From positions 13,730 through 57,859 of the forward strand of contig DYDE01000009.1 of the NCBI GenBank assembly GCA_020718065.1: a stretch of DNA of 44,130 nt, in the 5' to 3' direction. Under the pieces are notes generated by a model. The model worked only from the letters and a program-made list of their open reading frames with translations. It did not search any database and had not been told where the DNA came from. The translations under genes and the position numbers were made by a program. This DNA is from Marinifilum sp. GTDB taxonomy: Bacteria > Bacteroidota > Bacteroidia > Bacteroidales > CG2-30-32-10. Below are positions 32,251 to 40,973 of this stretch, piece by piece (the stretch's first letter is position 1; every line of letters begins with the position of its first letter).

Positions 32251-33651
32251 ATGGAGAAAGAAATAAAAATGAAAAAGAGCGATCAATCAGCAATGTTTGT
32301 GCTAACTACATTGTTCTTTATGTGGGGATTTATCACGGTTTTAAACGATATACTTATTCCATATCTTAAAGAAGTATTTGCACTCAGCTTTTTTCAGGCT
32401 AATTTAGTTCAGTTCGCATTTTTTGGGGCATACTTTATTGGTTCAGTTATTTATTTTTTATTATCAGTTACTACAGGAGATCCTATAGCCAAAATAGGTT
32501 ATAAAAACGGAATAATCATAGGACTTGCGTTATCTGCATTGGCATGCCTGTTGTTTTACCCTGCAGCAAACACTTTTCATTCCTTTGGTGTATTTCTTGG
32601 AGCATTATTTCTTTTAGGTTTAGGTTTTACCATATTACAAATTGCAGCAAATCCTTATGTTGCAATTCTAGGCTCCCCCGAAACCGCTTCAAGCAGATTA
32701 AATTTATCTCAGGCATTCAATTCACTTGGAACAACACTTGCTCCTGTTTTAGGCGGTTATTTTATCTTTGAAATATTTTTAACTTCTAATACCGTAGGTG
32801 CTTCAGCAGTTAAAATACCTTACCTTATTCTTGCCTTTGTATTGATCTTATTAATGGTATTAATTTTTTTCGCCAAATTACCCAAGTTTACCAGCGAAGA
32901 AGTTATTGAAAAAAATGCAGGCGCACTTAAGTTTCCCAATTTAACCTATGGAATTTTTGCAATATTTTTTTATGTTGGTGCAGAAGTTGCAATTGGAAGT
33001 AATCTGGTTGCTTATATTGGTCAACCTGAAATTCTGGGAATTAAAGCGTCAGAAGCCAGCAGTTATCTTGCGTATTATTGGGGAGGTGCAATGATTGGTC
33101 GTTTTCTTGGTGCTATATCTTTAAGCAGTTTTAAAGTTTTAAAAAAATATATTACCATGTTTTTGATGGCTGTTTTAACATTTATACTAATTTATTTTAT
33201 CACTTATTACAGAACAGGATTGAAGTTCGAACAAGTTTGGTATTATATAATATTTATTATTTTAAATTACTTCGTATTTATATTAGGCAGATCAGTTCCA
33301 TCGAAAACACTCGCTTTGTTTTCTTTCTTTGCTGTTGCTCTTTTGGTAACAGCAGTGTTTACTGAAGGCCAGGTATCTTTATGGTGTATGTTGTCCATAG
33401 GATTGTTTAACTCAATTATGTGGTCGAATATATTTACACTAGCTATAGCTGGTTTAGGAAAACATACTTCTCAGGGTTCATCCCTTTTAGTAATGATGAT
33501 TTTGGGAGGAGCATTGTTGCCACCTCTTCAAGGATTGTTTGCTGATTATTACGGAATTCAATTATCATTTCTTGTTCCTGTATTATCTTATGTTTACCTT
33601 GCATTCTATGGTTTAAAAGGATACAAACCTAAAACTACAAGCATTTCTTAA
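32251..33651 (+). CDS. FucP-type sugar:H+ symporter (MFS)
   Basis: A 466-residue inner-membrane MFS transporter with about 12 helices. The FucP/GluP/NagP subfamily start is visible (MFVLTTLFFMWGFITVLNDI, LIPYLKEVFALSFFQANLVQ, FGAYFIGSVIYFLLS), as are ILQIAANPYVAILGSPETAS, SSRLNLSQAFNSLGTTLAP and the second-half YVGAEVAIGSNLVAYIG. Relatives import fucose, glucose, galactose or N-acetylglucosamine. Given the PNGase-like enzyme upstream and a ROK kinase 17 bp downstream, GlcNAc or another N-glycan sugar is a reasonable guess, not shown. Confidence 0.9.
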   Translation: MEKEIKMKKSDQSAMFVLTTLFFMWGFITVLNDILIPYLKEVFALSFFQANLVQFAFFGAYFIGSVIYFLLSVTTGDPIAKIGYKNGIIIGLALSALACLLFYPAANTFHSFGVFLGALFLLGLGFTILQIAANPYVAILGSPETASSRLNLSQAFNSLGTTLAPVLGGYFIFEIFLTSNTVGASAVKIPYLILAFVLILLMVLIFFAKLPKFTSEEVIEKNAGALKFPNLTYGIFAIFFYVGAEVAIGSNLVAYIGQPEILGIKASEASSYLAYYWGGAMIGRFLGAISLSSFKVLKKYITMFLMAVLTFILIYFITYYRTGLKFEQVWYYIIFIILNYFVFILGRSVPSKTLALFSFFAVALLVTAVFTEGQVSLWCMLSIGLFNSIMWSNIFTLAIAGLGKHTSQGSSLLVMMILGGALLPPLQGLFADYYGIQLSFLVPVLSYVYLAFYGLKGYKPKTTSIS

Positions 33652-33668
33652 AATATAATTTAACAAAT

Positions 33669-34616
33669 ATGGACAATAAATTAGTTGTAGGTATTGATAT
33701 TGGTGGAACAATAACTAAAGTTGGAGTTATTGATGTTTTAGGAAATTGTTTATCGAAAGCGACAATTAACACAAATAAATATTCTGAAGTTGATGATTTT
33801 ATCAGAGCTTTAAGTCATTTAATATATAAGTTGTTTTCCGAACTCAATATGGGTAAAAATTTAAAGGGTATTGGTATAGGTGCTCCCAATGGAAATTTTT
33901 TTAAAGGCACAATAGAATATCCTCCCAATTTGAATTGGAAAGGCATTACACATTTTGTTGATTTGATGAAAGCTCATTTCGATGTTCCAATTGTTCTTAC
34001 AAATGACGCCAATGCTGCAGCAATGGGTGAAATGATATATGGAGCAGCAAAAGGAGTAAAAGATTTTATTGTAATAACACTGGGAACAGGTTTAGGAAGT
34101 GGTATTGTTGTTAATGGTGAATTGGTATATGGACACGATGGGTTTGCTGGCGAAATTGGACATACAATAATCGTTATCAATGGCAGAGAATGTGGTTGTG
34201 GCAGAAAAGGCTGTTTGGAAACATACTGTTCAGCCACCGGAATTACAAATACTTATAAGGAATTATTAAATAAAAACAAAATTGTTCCTTTAATCGAAGA
34301 TTCACTTATAGATGCAAAATATATAAATAAATTAGCAAAAGAAGGAAATGCAATTGCAATAGAAGCTTTTAATTATACAGGAGAAATGCTGGGTATTGCA
34401 TTGGCAAATAGTGTTGCATATACCAGTCCTGAAGCAATTTATCTATTTGGAGGATTGGCAAAAGCAAAGGAATTATTATTTCAACCAACCATTGCCAGTT
34501 ACAATAAAAATGTATTAAATATATTTAAAGGCAAAACAAAAATTCTTCCTTCAGGTTTAAATGAAGGAGATGCTGCCATATTGGGGGCTGCTTCATTAAT
34601 TGGAAAGTACAATTAA
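33669..34616 (+). CDS. ROK-family sugar kinase
   Basis: A 315-residue cytoplasmic ATP-dependent kinase. The ATP-binding start VGIDIGGTITKVGVID, substrate-site region NDANAAAMGEMIYGAAKG, TLGTGLGSGIVVNGELVYG, GFAGEIGHTII and zinc motif CGCGRKGCLE are all intact, so it should be active rather than a ROK repressor (no HTH). ROK kinases act on glucose, GlcNAc, ManNAc or fructose. It is last in the PNGase-LacI-MFS-ROK operon and would phosphorylate the imported sugar. Confidence 0.92.
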   Translation: MDNKLVVGIDIGGTITKVGVIDVLGNCLSKATINTNKYSEVDDFIRALSHLIYKLFSELNMGKNLKGIGIGAPNGNFFKGTIEYPPNLNWKGITHFVDLMKAHFDVPIVLTNDANAAAMGEMIYGAAKGVKDFIVITLGTGLGSGIVVNGELVYGHDGFAGEIGHTIIVINGRECGCGRKGCLETYCSATGITNTYKELLNKNKIVPLIEDSLIDAKYINKLAKEGNAIAIEAFNYTGEMLGIALANSVAYTSPEAIYLFGGLAKAKELLFQPTIASYNKNVLNIFKGKTKILPSGLNEGDAAILGAASLIGKYN

Positions 34617-34652
34617 ATTGAGTTCTTTCACTTTTATATAATCAAACTCAAT
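34617..34652. terminator. Possible bidirectional terminator
   Basis: ATTGAGTT (34617-34624) and AACTCAAT (34645-34652) can pair across a 20-nt loop, directly after the ROK stop and between convergent genes. The long loop and lack of a T-run make it weak. Confidence 0.3.
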
Positions 34653-34711
34653 AACAATTTAATATTGCTAAATATCTTAATATTTTTAATAAAAGCAAAG
34701 TATTTGTTTTT

Positions 34712-35254
34712 TTATTCAATTATTTCTACTTTATCTGCAATAATGCAAATAACAGAGATGTAGCTCTTGCCTGATTGTAATAATTTCAAGTTCAATCTAT
34801 CAATATCTTTTTGGGATATTGAATCACTTTTCCCAGATTTAATAAGGTTATTTACCCAAATCGAATCTTTACATGGAGTATTATCAATGTGGCATAATAA
34901 TGTCTTATTATTTTCCATTTGCTCAATATATTCTTTTTCAATACGATATTCCTTAACAATTCCCTGAACTTTTATTCTTTTTTTAAAGAATTCCTTATTA
35001 AAACTGCTAAGCGAATCTTTTGAAACAATCTTTATTATGGCTCCACTTTGGGTTTTTAATTTCATCTTGCGTCCGTCAACACCGCAAATATGAATAATTA
35101 TCCCCTCTGTTTCTACTTTTCCCCCCTTATATTTATCAATATTTGTAACAATGCTATCAGCATCTACTTTTATTATTTCATTATCAATACCTATATTGCT
35201 GCATAAGATAATAATAGTAACTAATAATGCAATTGTAAGCGTAATATATTTCAT
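34712..35254 (-). CDS. Exported OB-fold-like protein, 180 aa
   Basis: A 180-residue protein with an N-terminal hydrophobic export or anchor segment (YITLTIALLVTIIILCSNIG; the Cys could be a lipid site but the lipobox is poor). Then IIKVDADSIVTNIDKYKGGK, VETEGIIIHICGVDGRKMKL and KRIKVQGIVKEYRIEKE match the five-stranded pattern of OB-fold proteins common in Bacteroidota periplasms. C-terminal half has a CHIDNTPCKDS pair. Function unknown. It is alone, convergent with the ROK gene. Confidence 0.62.
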   Translation of the reverse strand: MKYITLTIALLVTIIILCSNIGIDNEIIKVDADSIVTNIDKYKGGKVETEGIIIHICGVDGRKMKLKTQSGAIIKIVSKDSLSSFNKEFFKKRIKVQGIVKEYRIEKEYIEQMENNKTLLCHIDNTPCKDSIWVNNLIKSGKSDSISQKDIDRLNLKLLQSGKSYISVICIIADKVEIIE

Positions 35255-35356
35255 AAATAGTTGTTTTTATAGGTTATCATTCATTATAAAAAATTACAAT
35301 AGTGTATGTATCACTAAACACATACAATCAAAAGAATCATGAAAATATAATATTTT

Positions 35357-36388
35357 CTAATCAAAAAAACTAGGCACACCTTTTCTGCCACCCTTTTTCT
35401 TTGACCCTGTATTAGGAATAAAGATAAGAGATAGTTCAAAGCCTCCTCTGCTTTTTGTTATTTTTGAAATGTTGGAAATACTAAGATCGTATGAAAAATT
35501 TAATTCAAAATAATTGTAATTAAACCTTGCCGCTAAGATAATTGCATCTTCATATCTATAATAACCACCTAATGAGAATACTGTTGCTGGTGATGAACCT
35601 GAATAAAATGATTTTCCACTTTCTGTATATCTAATCATTAATCCTCCCAAAATTTGTTGATCTATACCCTGACGAATATATGAAAATGCAGGCTCGTAAG
35701 AGAACATTGATTTATTGACAAAAATTTCAGTTCTATTATGGATAACTATTTTTCTATACAAACCCTCTTGAGATGTGCCAATAAACTTAGATTTAGGACT
35801 ACTTAAATGAAATAATGCAACTCCAGTTGTAGAACGAAAATAATCATTTGGTCTAAAACTCCAGGACAAACCTGCACTATAATCTAAGTAGGAATAGTTT
35901 GTATTATAATTTATTTCATTTGAAGGATTTTGCGTATTGTATGAATTATTTATGTATTGATTATCCCATTTGGCTTTAAAAAAATCAAAACTTCGATTTA
36001 CATAACCAGCTTGAATACCAAATAGAAATAAGTTTTCTTTTGATATCAATTTGGAATAAGCAAAAGAGAGAGAAACTTGAGTTAATCCTAATTCTACATC
36101 TCCTGATTTATCACTCAAAAAAACCAAACCTATTCCCATTCTGTCTTCTTTTTGCTTTTTTAAGAATTGCACATCATAAAATGCTGAAGTTGTTGTATAA
36201 GGTGTAGTTATACTTTTCCATTGAGATCTATAACTCACACCTAATCTATGAACACCATTAAAAAACCCAGTATTTGATGGATTTTGTGATAAAGGATTTT
36301 TATTAACCTGCGAAAAATTAACATCTTGTGCATAAACTGCAATTAGGTTTAATAAAAATATGAATATAAGTAAAAAAATATTTCTCAT
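35357..36388 (-). CDS. PorP/SprF family T9SS membrane protein
   Basis: A 343-residue outer-membrane beta-barrel with signal peptide MRNIFLLIFIFLLNLIAVYA. The family start is textbook: QDVNFSQVNKNPLSQNPSNT, then GVHRLGVSYRSQWKSITTPY and MGIGLVFLSDKSGDVELGLT; it ends with FELSLIFIPNTGSKKKGGRK, a basic tail. PorP/SprF proteins bind the T9SS machinery and hold surface proteins that carry type B (CHU_C) sorting domains. Its partner is very probably the LamG/CHU_C protein encoded 10 bp upstream. Confidence 0.93.
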   Translation of the reverse strand: MRNIFLLIFIFLLNLIAVYAQDVNFSQVNKNPLSQNPSNTGFFNGVHRLGVSYRSQWKSITTPYTTTSAFYDVQFLKKQKEDRMGIGLVFLSDKSGDVELGLTQVSLSFAYSKLISKENLFLFGIQAGYVNRSFDFFKAKWDNQYINNSYNTQNPSNEINYNTNYSYLDYSAGLSWSFRPNDYFRSTTGVALFHLSSPKSKFIGTSQEGLYRKIVIHNRTEIFVNKSMFSYEPAFSYIRQGIDQQILGGLMIRYTESGKSFYSGSSPATVFSLGGYYRYEDAIILAARFNYNYFELNFSYDLSISNISKITKSRGGFELSLIFIPNTGSKKKGGRKGVPSFFD

Positions 36389-36398
36389 AATAATTCTT

Positions 36399-38711
36399 TT
36401 ATTTAACTAATGTAACATTTCCTTTTTTCTCTATAATTTTACCATCGTAGGTTTTTACTTTAATATAATAAATAAATGTGGCAGGATTGAGTTCTTTTCC
36501 ATTAAACTTTCCATCCCATCCATTTTCTTGGGAGGTAGTAGAAAAAACTTCCTTTCCCCATCTATCATATACTATGAATTGTAATTCTTTAATCCCCTTG
36601 CCCCTAACATATAAAACATCATTTAGTTGGTCGTTATTAGGTGAAAAAATATTAGGTACAAAAAAAGTAGTTTCAAAATCAAAAATAGAAACTTTAACAG
36701 AATCAACACATTTACATCCATTGGCATCAGTAATTTCAACATAATATTCTGTAGTAGTCAAAGGGGTGGCATATGGTGCTTCTATATGAGGATCTGAAAG
36801 GGTATTATTTGGAGACCAATTAAATTGATATGGTGGAAGTCCCCCACTAAATATAGTATTTAAAACAATTCCTTCTGAAACTCCAATTTCTATTGAATTA
36901 CCTGCTTCTATAGTTGGGTTTGGATTAACATTAATTGTAATTTGCTTAGTTGCTGGATTATTTGTATAACATATATCAGTAGTTCCGTATATACAACTAA
37001 CAATAGCATTACTTGATAAAGTATCTACATTAAATGTATTTTGATTTAAACCAATATCAATATTATTAATCTTCCATTGATAAGTTACCCCATTTGCCGG
37101 TAACCCTATTATTTCAGCAGTAAATTGTATGTTTGTATTTTTACATACAGTAGTTCCTGGAGATGTTATTATTTGGAAATCTAAAGGAACTATATCTTTA
37201 ACATTCATTACGATTTGGGTAGACGAAGCTGGATTATTGGATACGCATGAGCTGGGAGAAGAATAGACACAATATACCACATCCCCATCTAATAAATTAT
37301 TGAAAGAAATTGACGGTTGATTAGACCCAACATTAATATTATTTAATTTCCATTGATATGTGGCATTATTACCACCATTTGTTCCAATGGCATTAAATGT
37401 AACAAGAGTCCCTGCACATATAACATTACCTGGTGATGCATTTATTGTTACTTCCAAAGGAAGTATCTCTGTAATTGACATTTGAATAATATTTGATGTT
37501 GCAGGATTATTAGTAATACAAGTACTCGAAGAAGTTAAAACGCATTTAACATTAGCTCCATTTGATAATGTATCGACAGTTAAAGTTGATTGATTCGTTC
37601 CAACATTTATATCATTTATTTTCCATTGATATGATGGATTGGCACCTGCATTTACACCGATCGCTGTAAATGTAACAATATCGTCTTTACATACAGCGTT
37701 TCCGGGTGATGCAGATATACTAACGCTTAAGGGTAGGGAATTATTAACTACCATAGTAAGATTATTAGAAAAAACAGGAACTTCACAATCTGTAGCTTGT
37801 GGAAAAACCAAACACCTGACAATAGCTCCATTTGAAAGTGCTGTTGTAGAATATGTTGAACTATTTCCTCCAACTATAGTACCATTAACCTGCCACTGGT
37901 ATGTTGGATTTTGAATATAACTAACATTTGCTGTAAAAGTAACATTATCACCAAAACAAACAGTGGTGCCTGGATTTGCAGTAATTGTAACTGCATTAAT
38001 ACCTCCATTGTATAGCAAAGTTATTTCAGCTGCTGATAATGCTCTATTATATATATGTATATCATCAATAACACCATTAAATTTTTGGGCATAATCATAA
38101 CGTGCTCCAATAATGGCTCTTTTCTGCCCCATATTACCATAAGATGCTTGAGAAATAGAAAAGGTTGCATTTCCTGCATACTGTCCATTAATATAAAATC
38201 TAATTTCTGTGTTACTTCTTGTAACAGCAATATGATACCAAGTGTTTAAAATTGGAAGAGAGCCATAATTCCAATTACCAGAATTAGTTCCTGAAAATCC
38301 CCAACCTCTCCAGTTTGTAGTATAGTTATTATAAAGCGAAAGGTCTTGCTCTCCATTTGAACTCCCTACTGAAATTATTCTGGATACACTATTGTTTGCA
38401 GGATAAGCTGCAACTTTCACCCAGGTAGAATATGTGAAATTTCCTAATAAAAAAGAATTTACAGGAGATAGCGAAATATAAGCATTAGTGCCATTAAAAC
38501 TATATGCATTATTAAGTCTGTTAAATCTATCTATTGTTAGGAAAGCATTGTTTACTATTCCATTATTGCCATTGTTGCTATAATCATTAGCATTGCCACT
38601 AAAAGGATAACAACCAATAAGACCAGAAGTAGGGATTTGAGAAAATCCAGAAATAGTTTTAAATAATATTAGAAATAATAAAATAATATTTAAAGTAACA
38701 ATCTTTTTCAT
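36399..38711 (-). CDS. LamG/Ig-repeat surface protein with CHU_C (type B) sorting domain
   Basis: A 770-residue secreted protein. ATG 38711 gives signal peptide MKKIVTLNIILLFLILFKTI; the frame's earlier ATG at 38738 adds nine residues. Domains in order: LamG/concanavalin-like lectin (about 30-235; GLIGCYPFSGNANDYSNNGN, YHIAVTRSNTEIRFYINGQY, IDDIHIYNRALSAAEI); four Ig-like repeats of about 90 residues with CxxD/N..YQWKINxxxVG and NGAxVxC signatures; a PKD-like repeat (GGLPPYQFNWSPNNTL); and CHU_C (FFVPNIFSPNNDQLNDVLYV, FIVYDRWGKEVF). A surface adhesin or carbohydrate binder, exported by T9SS and tethered through the adjacent PorP/SprF. Confidence 0.92.
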   Translation of the reverse strand: MKKIVTLNIILLFLILFKTISGFSQIPTSGLIGCYPFSGNANDYSNNGNNGIVNNAFLTIDRFNRLNNAYSFNGTNAYISLSPVNSFLLGNFTYSTWVKVAAYPANNSVSRIISVGSSNGEQDLSLYNNYTTNWRGWGFSGTNSGNWNYGSLPILNTWYHIAVTRSNTEIRFYINGQYAGNATFSISQASYGNMGQKRAIIGARYDYAQKFNGVIDDIHIYNRALSAAEITLLYNGGINAVTITANPGTTVCFGDNVTFTANVSYIQNPTYQWQVNGTIVGGNSSTYSTTALSNGAIVRCLVFPQATDCEVPVFSNNLTMVVNNSLPLSVSISASPGNAVCKDDIVTFTAIGVNAGANPSYQWKINDINVGTNQSTLTVDTLSNGANVKCVLTSSSTCITNNPATSNIIQMSITEILPLEVTINASPGNVICAGTLVTFNAIGTNGGNNATYQWKLNNINVGSNQPSISFNNLLDGDVVYCVYSSPSSCVSNNPASSTQIVMNVKDIVPLDFQIITSPGTTVCKNTNIQFTAEIIGLPANGVTYQWKINNIDIGLNQNTFNVDTLSSNAIVSCIYGTTDICYTNNPATKQITINVNPNPTIEAGNSIEIGVSEGIVLNTIFSGGLPPYQFNWSPNNTLSDPHIEAPYATPLTTTEYYVEITDANGCKCVDSVKVSIFDFETTFFVPNIFSPNNDQLNDVLYVRGKGIKELQFIVYDRWGKEVFSTTSQENGWDGKFNGKELNPATFIYYIKVKTYDGKIIEKKGNVTLVK

Positions 38712-38898
38712 ATAAATATTGTTTAGAATAATAAACAAACTTAAATATATTTTTATTTAAATGCAAATATCAATTTGTTATTTATTTTTAATATTATTAA
38801 TTATACTACTTTGTAATTTAGGAAATTACTATTCAATTATTTTTATATAATATAATTATATATTAATGTTTAAAATATTTCAAATACACTATATTTTG

Positions 38899-38906
38899 TA
38901 CTTTTG
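38899..38906 (+). promoter_or_regulatory. TAnnTTTG promoter box of the hydG operon
   Basis: TACTTTTG fits the -7 consensus and lies 40 bp before the hydG ATG. A -33 TTTG is not obvious. The upstream 150 bp are extremely A+T rich. Confidence 0.4.
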
Positions 38907-38946
38907 CATAAAAACATTGAATTAATAATAGTTTACAATACTTTAA

Positions 38947-40374
38947 ATGATATATAATCCAGAAAAATACAAAATAAAAGACCAGCGAATGATTCCCTTT
39001 ATTGACAGTAATGAAATATGGGAATACATTAACAATACAAAAACATCAGAAAACAGAGTAAGAGAAATAATAGCCAAATCACTTAATAAAAATCGTCTTT
39101 CTTTAGAAGAAACTGCAGTACTAATAAACACTACAGATCCTGAACTTATTGAAAAAATAAAACAAGGTGCCAGAACGCTGAAGGAAAAAGTTTACGGAGA
39201 AAGAATTGTATTATTTGCACCTCTGTATGTTGGTGATATGTGTATTAATAATTGCCAGTATTGTGGTTTTCGGTCAACAAATAAAGAAATGCACCGTATA
39301 ACCCTTGAACCAGAACAATTAATAAAAGAAGTAGTAGCCTTAGAAGAACAAGGACACAAACGTTTAATACTTGTTTTTGGAGAACATCCTAAATATTCAC
39401 CTGAGTTTATTGCAGATACAGTTCGCACAGTATATGGAGTGAAGTTTAAAAACGGTGAAATAAGAAGGGTAAATATAAATGCAGCTCCTTTGGATATTGA
39501 TGGTTTTAGAATTATTAAAGATGCGAAGATAGGAACATATCAGGTATTTCAGGAAACATATCATCAGGAAACATATAAGAAAGTTCATTTGGGAGGAATA
39601 AAACGCAATTATGAATGGCGTTTAACATCACTCGATAGGGCGCAGGAAGCAGGAATTGACGATGTTGGTATTGGCGCATTGTTTGGCTTGTATGACTGGC
39701 GTTTTGAAGTATTGGGATTAATTAGACATGTTAATCATTTTGAGGCTACTTATCATGTAGGACCACATACCATTTCTTTCCCAAGAATACAAAATGCTTC
39801 TTCTTTATCTATTGATAAAAACCATTTGGTTAGTGATGATGACTTTGTGAAACTTGTTGCAATATTAAGATTGGCTGTTCCTTACACCGGTATGATATTA
39901 ACAGCAAGAGAATCAGCACAGATAAGAGACGAAATCCTTCGATTTGGGGTTTCACAAATTGATGGTGGTACAAATTTGGAAATTGGAGGCTATAGCAAAG
40001 ACAAAAAAAAGGACCAGAATCTGAATATGGAACAATTTCAAATTAACGACACACGTTCTTTGAATGAAATAATGGATGAACTTATTAAGAAAGATTATAT
40101 TCCTTCTTTCTGTACATCATGTTATAGAATGGGCAGAACAGGGGAACATTTTATGGAGTTTTCTGTGCCTGGCTTCATTAAACGTTTTTGTACACCAAAT
40201 GCTTTATTAACTTTTGCAGAATATCTTGAAGATTATGCGAAAGAAGATACCAAAGTCAATGGTTACAGGCTGATTGAAAAAAAACTATCAGAGTTGTCAG
40301 CTCATCAGGATGTAAACAAACTAAAAGAAAAAATCGAATTGGTCAAACAAGGTAAGAGAGATTTATATTTTTAA
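38947..40374 (+). CDS. hydG: [FeFe]-hydrogenase H-cluster radical SAM maturase HydG
   Basis: Tyrosine lyase of 475 residues that makes CO and cyanide from tyrosine and builds an Fe(CO)2CN synthon for the H-cluster. The radical SAM motif C99-x3-C103-x2-C106 (CINNCQYC) is present. The auxiliary cluster motif C389-x2-C392-x22-C415 (CTSCYRMG..RFCTPNA) is intact, which separates HydG from the related thiamine enzyme ThiH. RITLEPEQL, QVFQETYHQETYKKVH and DVGIGALFGLYDWRFE are family landmarks. It heads an operon with two TM1266-type genes; hydE, hydF and the hydrogenase are not in the window. Confidence 0.95.
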   Translation: MIYNPEKYKIKDQRMIPFIDSNEIWEYINNTKTSENRVREIIAKSLNKNRLSLEETAVLINTTDPELIEKIKQGARTLKEKVYGERIVLFAPLYVGDMCINNCQYCGFRSTNKEMHRITLEPEQLIKEVVALEEQGHKRLILVFGEHPKYSPEFIADTVRTVYGVKFKNGEIRRVNINAAPLDIDGFRIIKDAKIGTYQVFQETYHQETYKKVHLGGIKRNYEWRLTSLDRAQEAGIDDVGIGALFGLYDWRFEVLGLIRHVNHFEATYHVGPHTISFPRIQNASSLSIDKNHLVSDDDFVKLVAILRLAVPYTGMILTARESAQIRDEILRFGVSQIDGGTNLEIGGYSKDKKKDQNLNMEQFQINDTRSLNEIMDELIKKDYIPSFCTSCYRMGRTGEHFMEFSVPGFIKRFCTPNALLTFAEYLEDYAKEDTKVNGYRLIEKKLSELSAHQDVNKLKEKIELVKQGKRDLYF

Positions 40375-40395
40375 ACAAAAAATATTTTCCAAAAC

Positions 40396-40653
40396 ATGAA
40401 TGAAATAAGGATAATCGGATTACATATTACAGATAGGATCAAGGAATCTGACAAAACACAAAAGGTTTTATCAAAATATTCAAAAATAATTAAAACCCGA
40501 CTTGGTTTTCATGAACTTTCCAATGAAGTATGTAGTCGTTCAGGAGTGATATTATTACAACTATCTGGTACTATTGAAGAATGTGATACTTTCGAACAAG
40601 AACTATCAACTATTGGTGGTATAGAAATAAAAAAAATGTGTTTTATTAAATAA
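40396..40653 (+). CDS. TM1266-type [FeFe]-hydrogenase-associated protein, copy 1
   Basis: An 85-residue ACT-like protein of the TM1266 ('iron-only hydrogenase system regulator') family: IRIIGLHITDRIKESDKTQK, IIKTRLGFHELSNEVCSRSG, VILLQLSGTIEECDTFEQEL. The fold predicts a small-molecule-binding dimer; a regulatory role is assumed from its constant presence with hyd genes. It lies 21 bp after hydG and is about half identical to the next gene. Confidence 0.88.
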   Translation: MNEIRIIGLHITDRIKESDKTQKVLSKYSKIIKTRLGFHELSNEVCSRSGVILLQLSGTIEECDTFEQELSTIGGIEIKKMCFIK

Positions 40654-40669
40654 AATATTTTATTAAACT

Positions 40670-40927
40670 ATGAAAGAAATTAGAATATTAGGTATTTATA
40701 TATCTGACAGAGTAAAAGATGCAACGCTTATACAAGGTGTATTAACTAAATATGGTTGTTCAATAAAAACCAGATTGGGATTGCATGATGTGGAAAATGA
40801 TCATTGTAGCAAGAGTGGAATTATATTATTAGAACTTTCGGGCAATGTTGATGAATGTATCAAACTTGAAAATGAACTTCTGAAAATCGAAGGTTTGGAT
40901 GTGCAAAAAATGATTTTTATTGATTAA
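40670..40927 (+). CDS. TM1266-type [FeFe]-hydrogenase-associated protein, copy 2
   Basis: A second 85-residue TM1266-family protein, 16 bp after the first and colinear with it without gaps (IRILGIYISDRVKDATLIQG, SIKTRLGLHDVENDHCSKSG, IILLELSGNVDECIKLENEL). The conserved Cys of the HCSKSG/VCSRSG turn is in both. The pair is a tandem duplication and could form a heterodimer. Confidence 0.88.
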   Translation: MKEIRILGIYISDRVKDATLIQGVLTKYGCSIKTRLGLHDVENDHCSKSGIILLELSGNVDECIKLENELLKIEGLDVQKMIFID

Positions 40928-40973
40928 TAAAGTCAAATAACAACAGTGATTTCAAATAAATAACATTATATTC

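Noticed and set aside
38947-40374. ThiH (thiamine synthesis) for the radical SAM protein
   Set aside because: The C-terminal C-x2-C-x22-C cluster motif and neighbouring TM1266 genes identify HydG.
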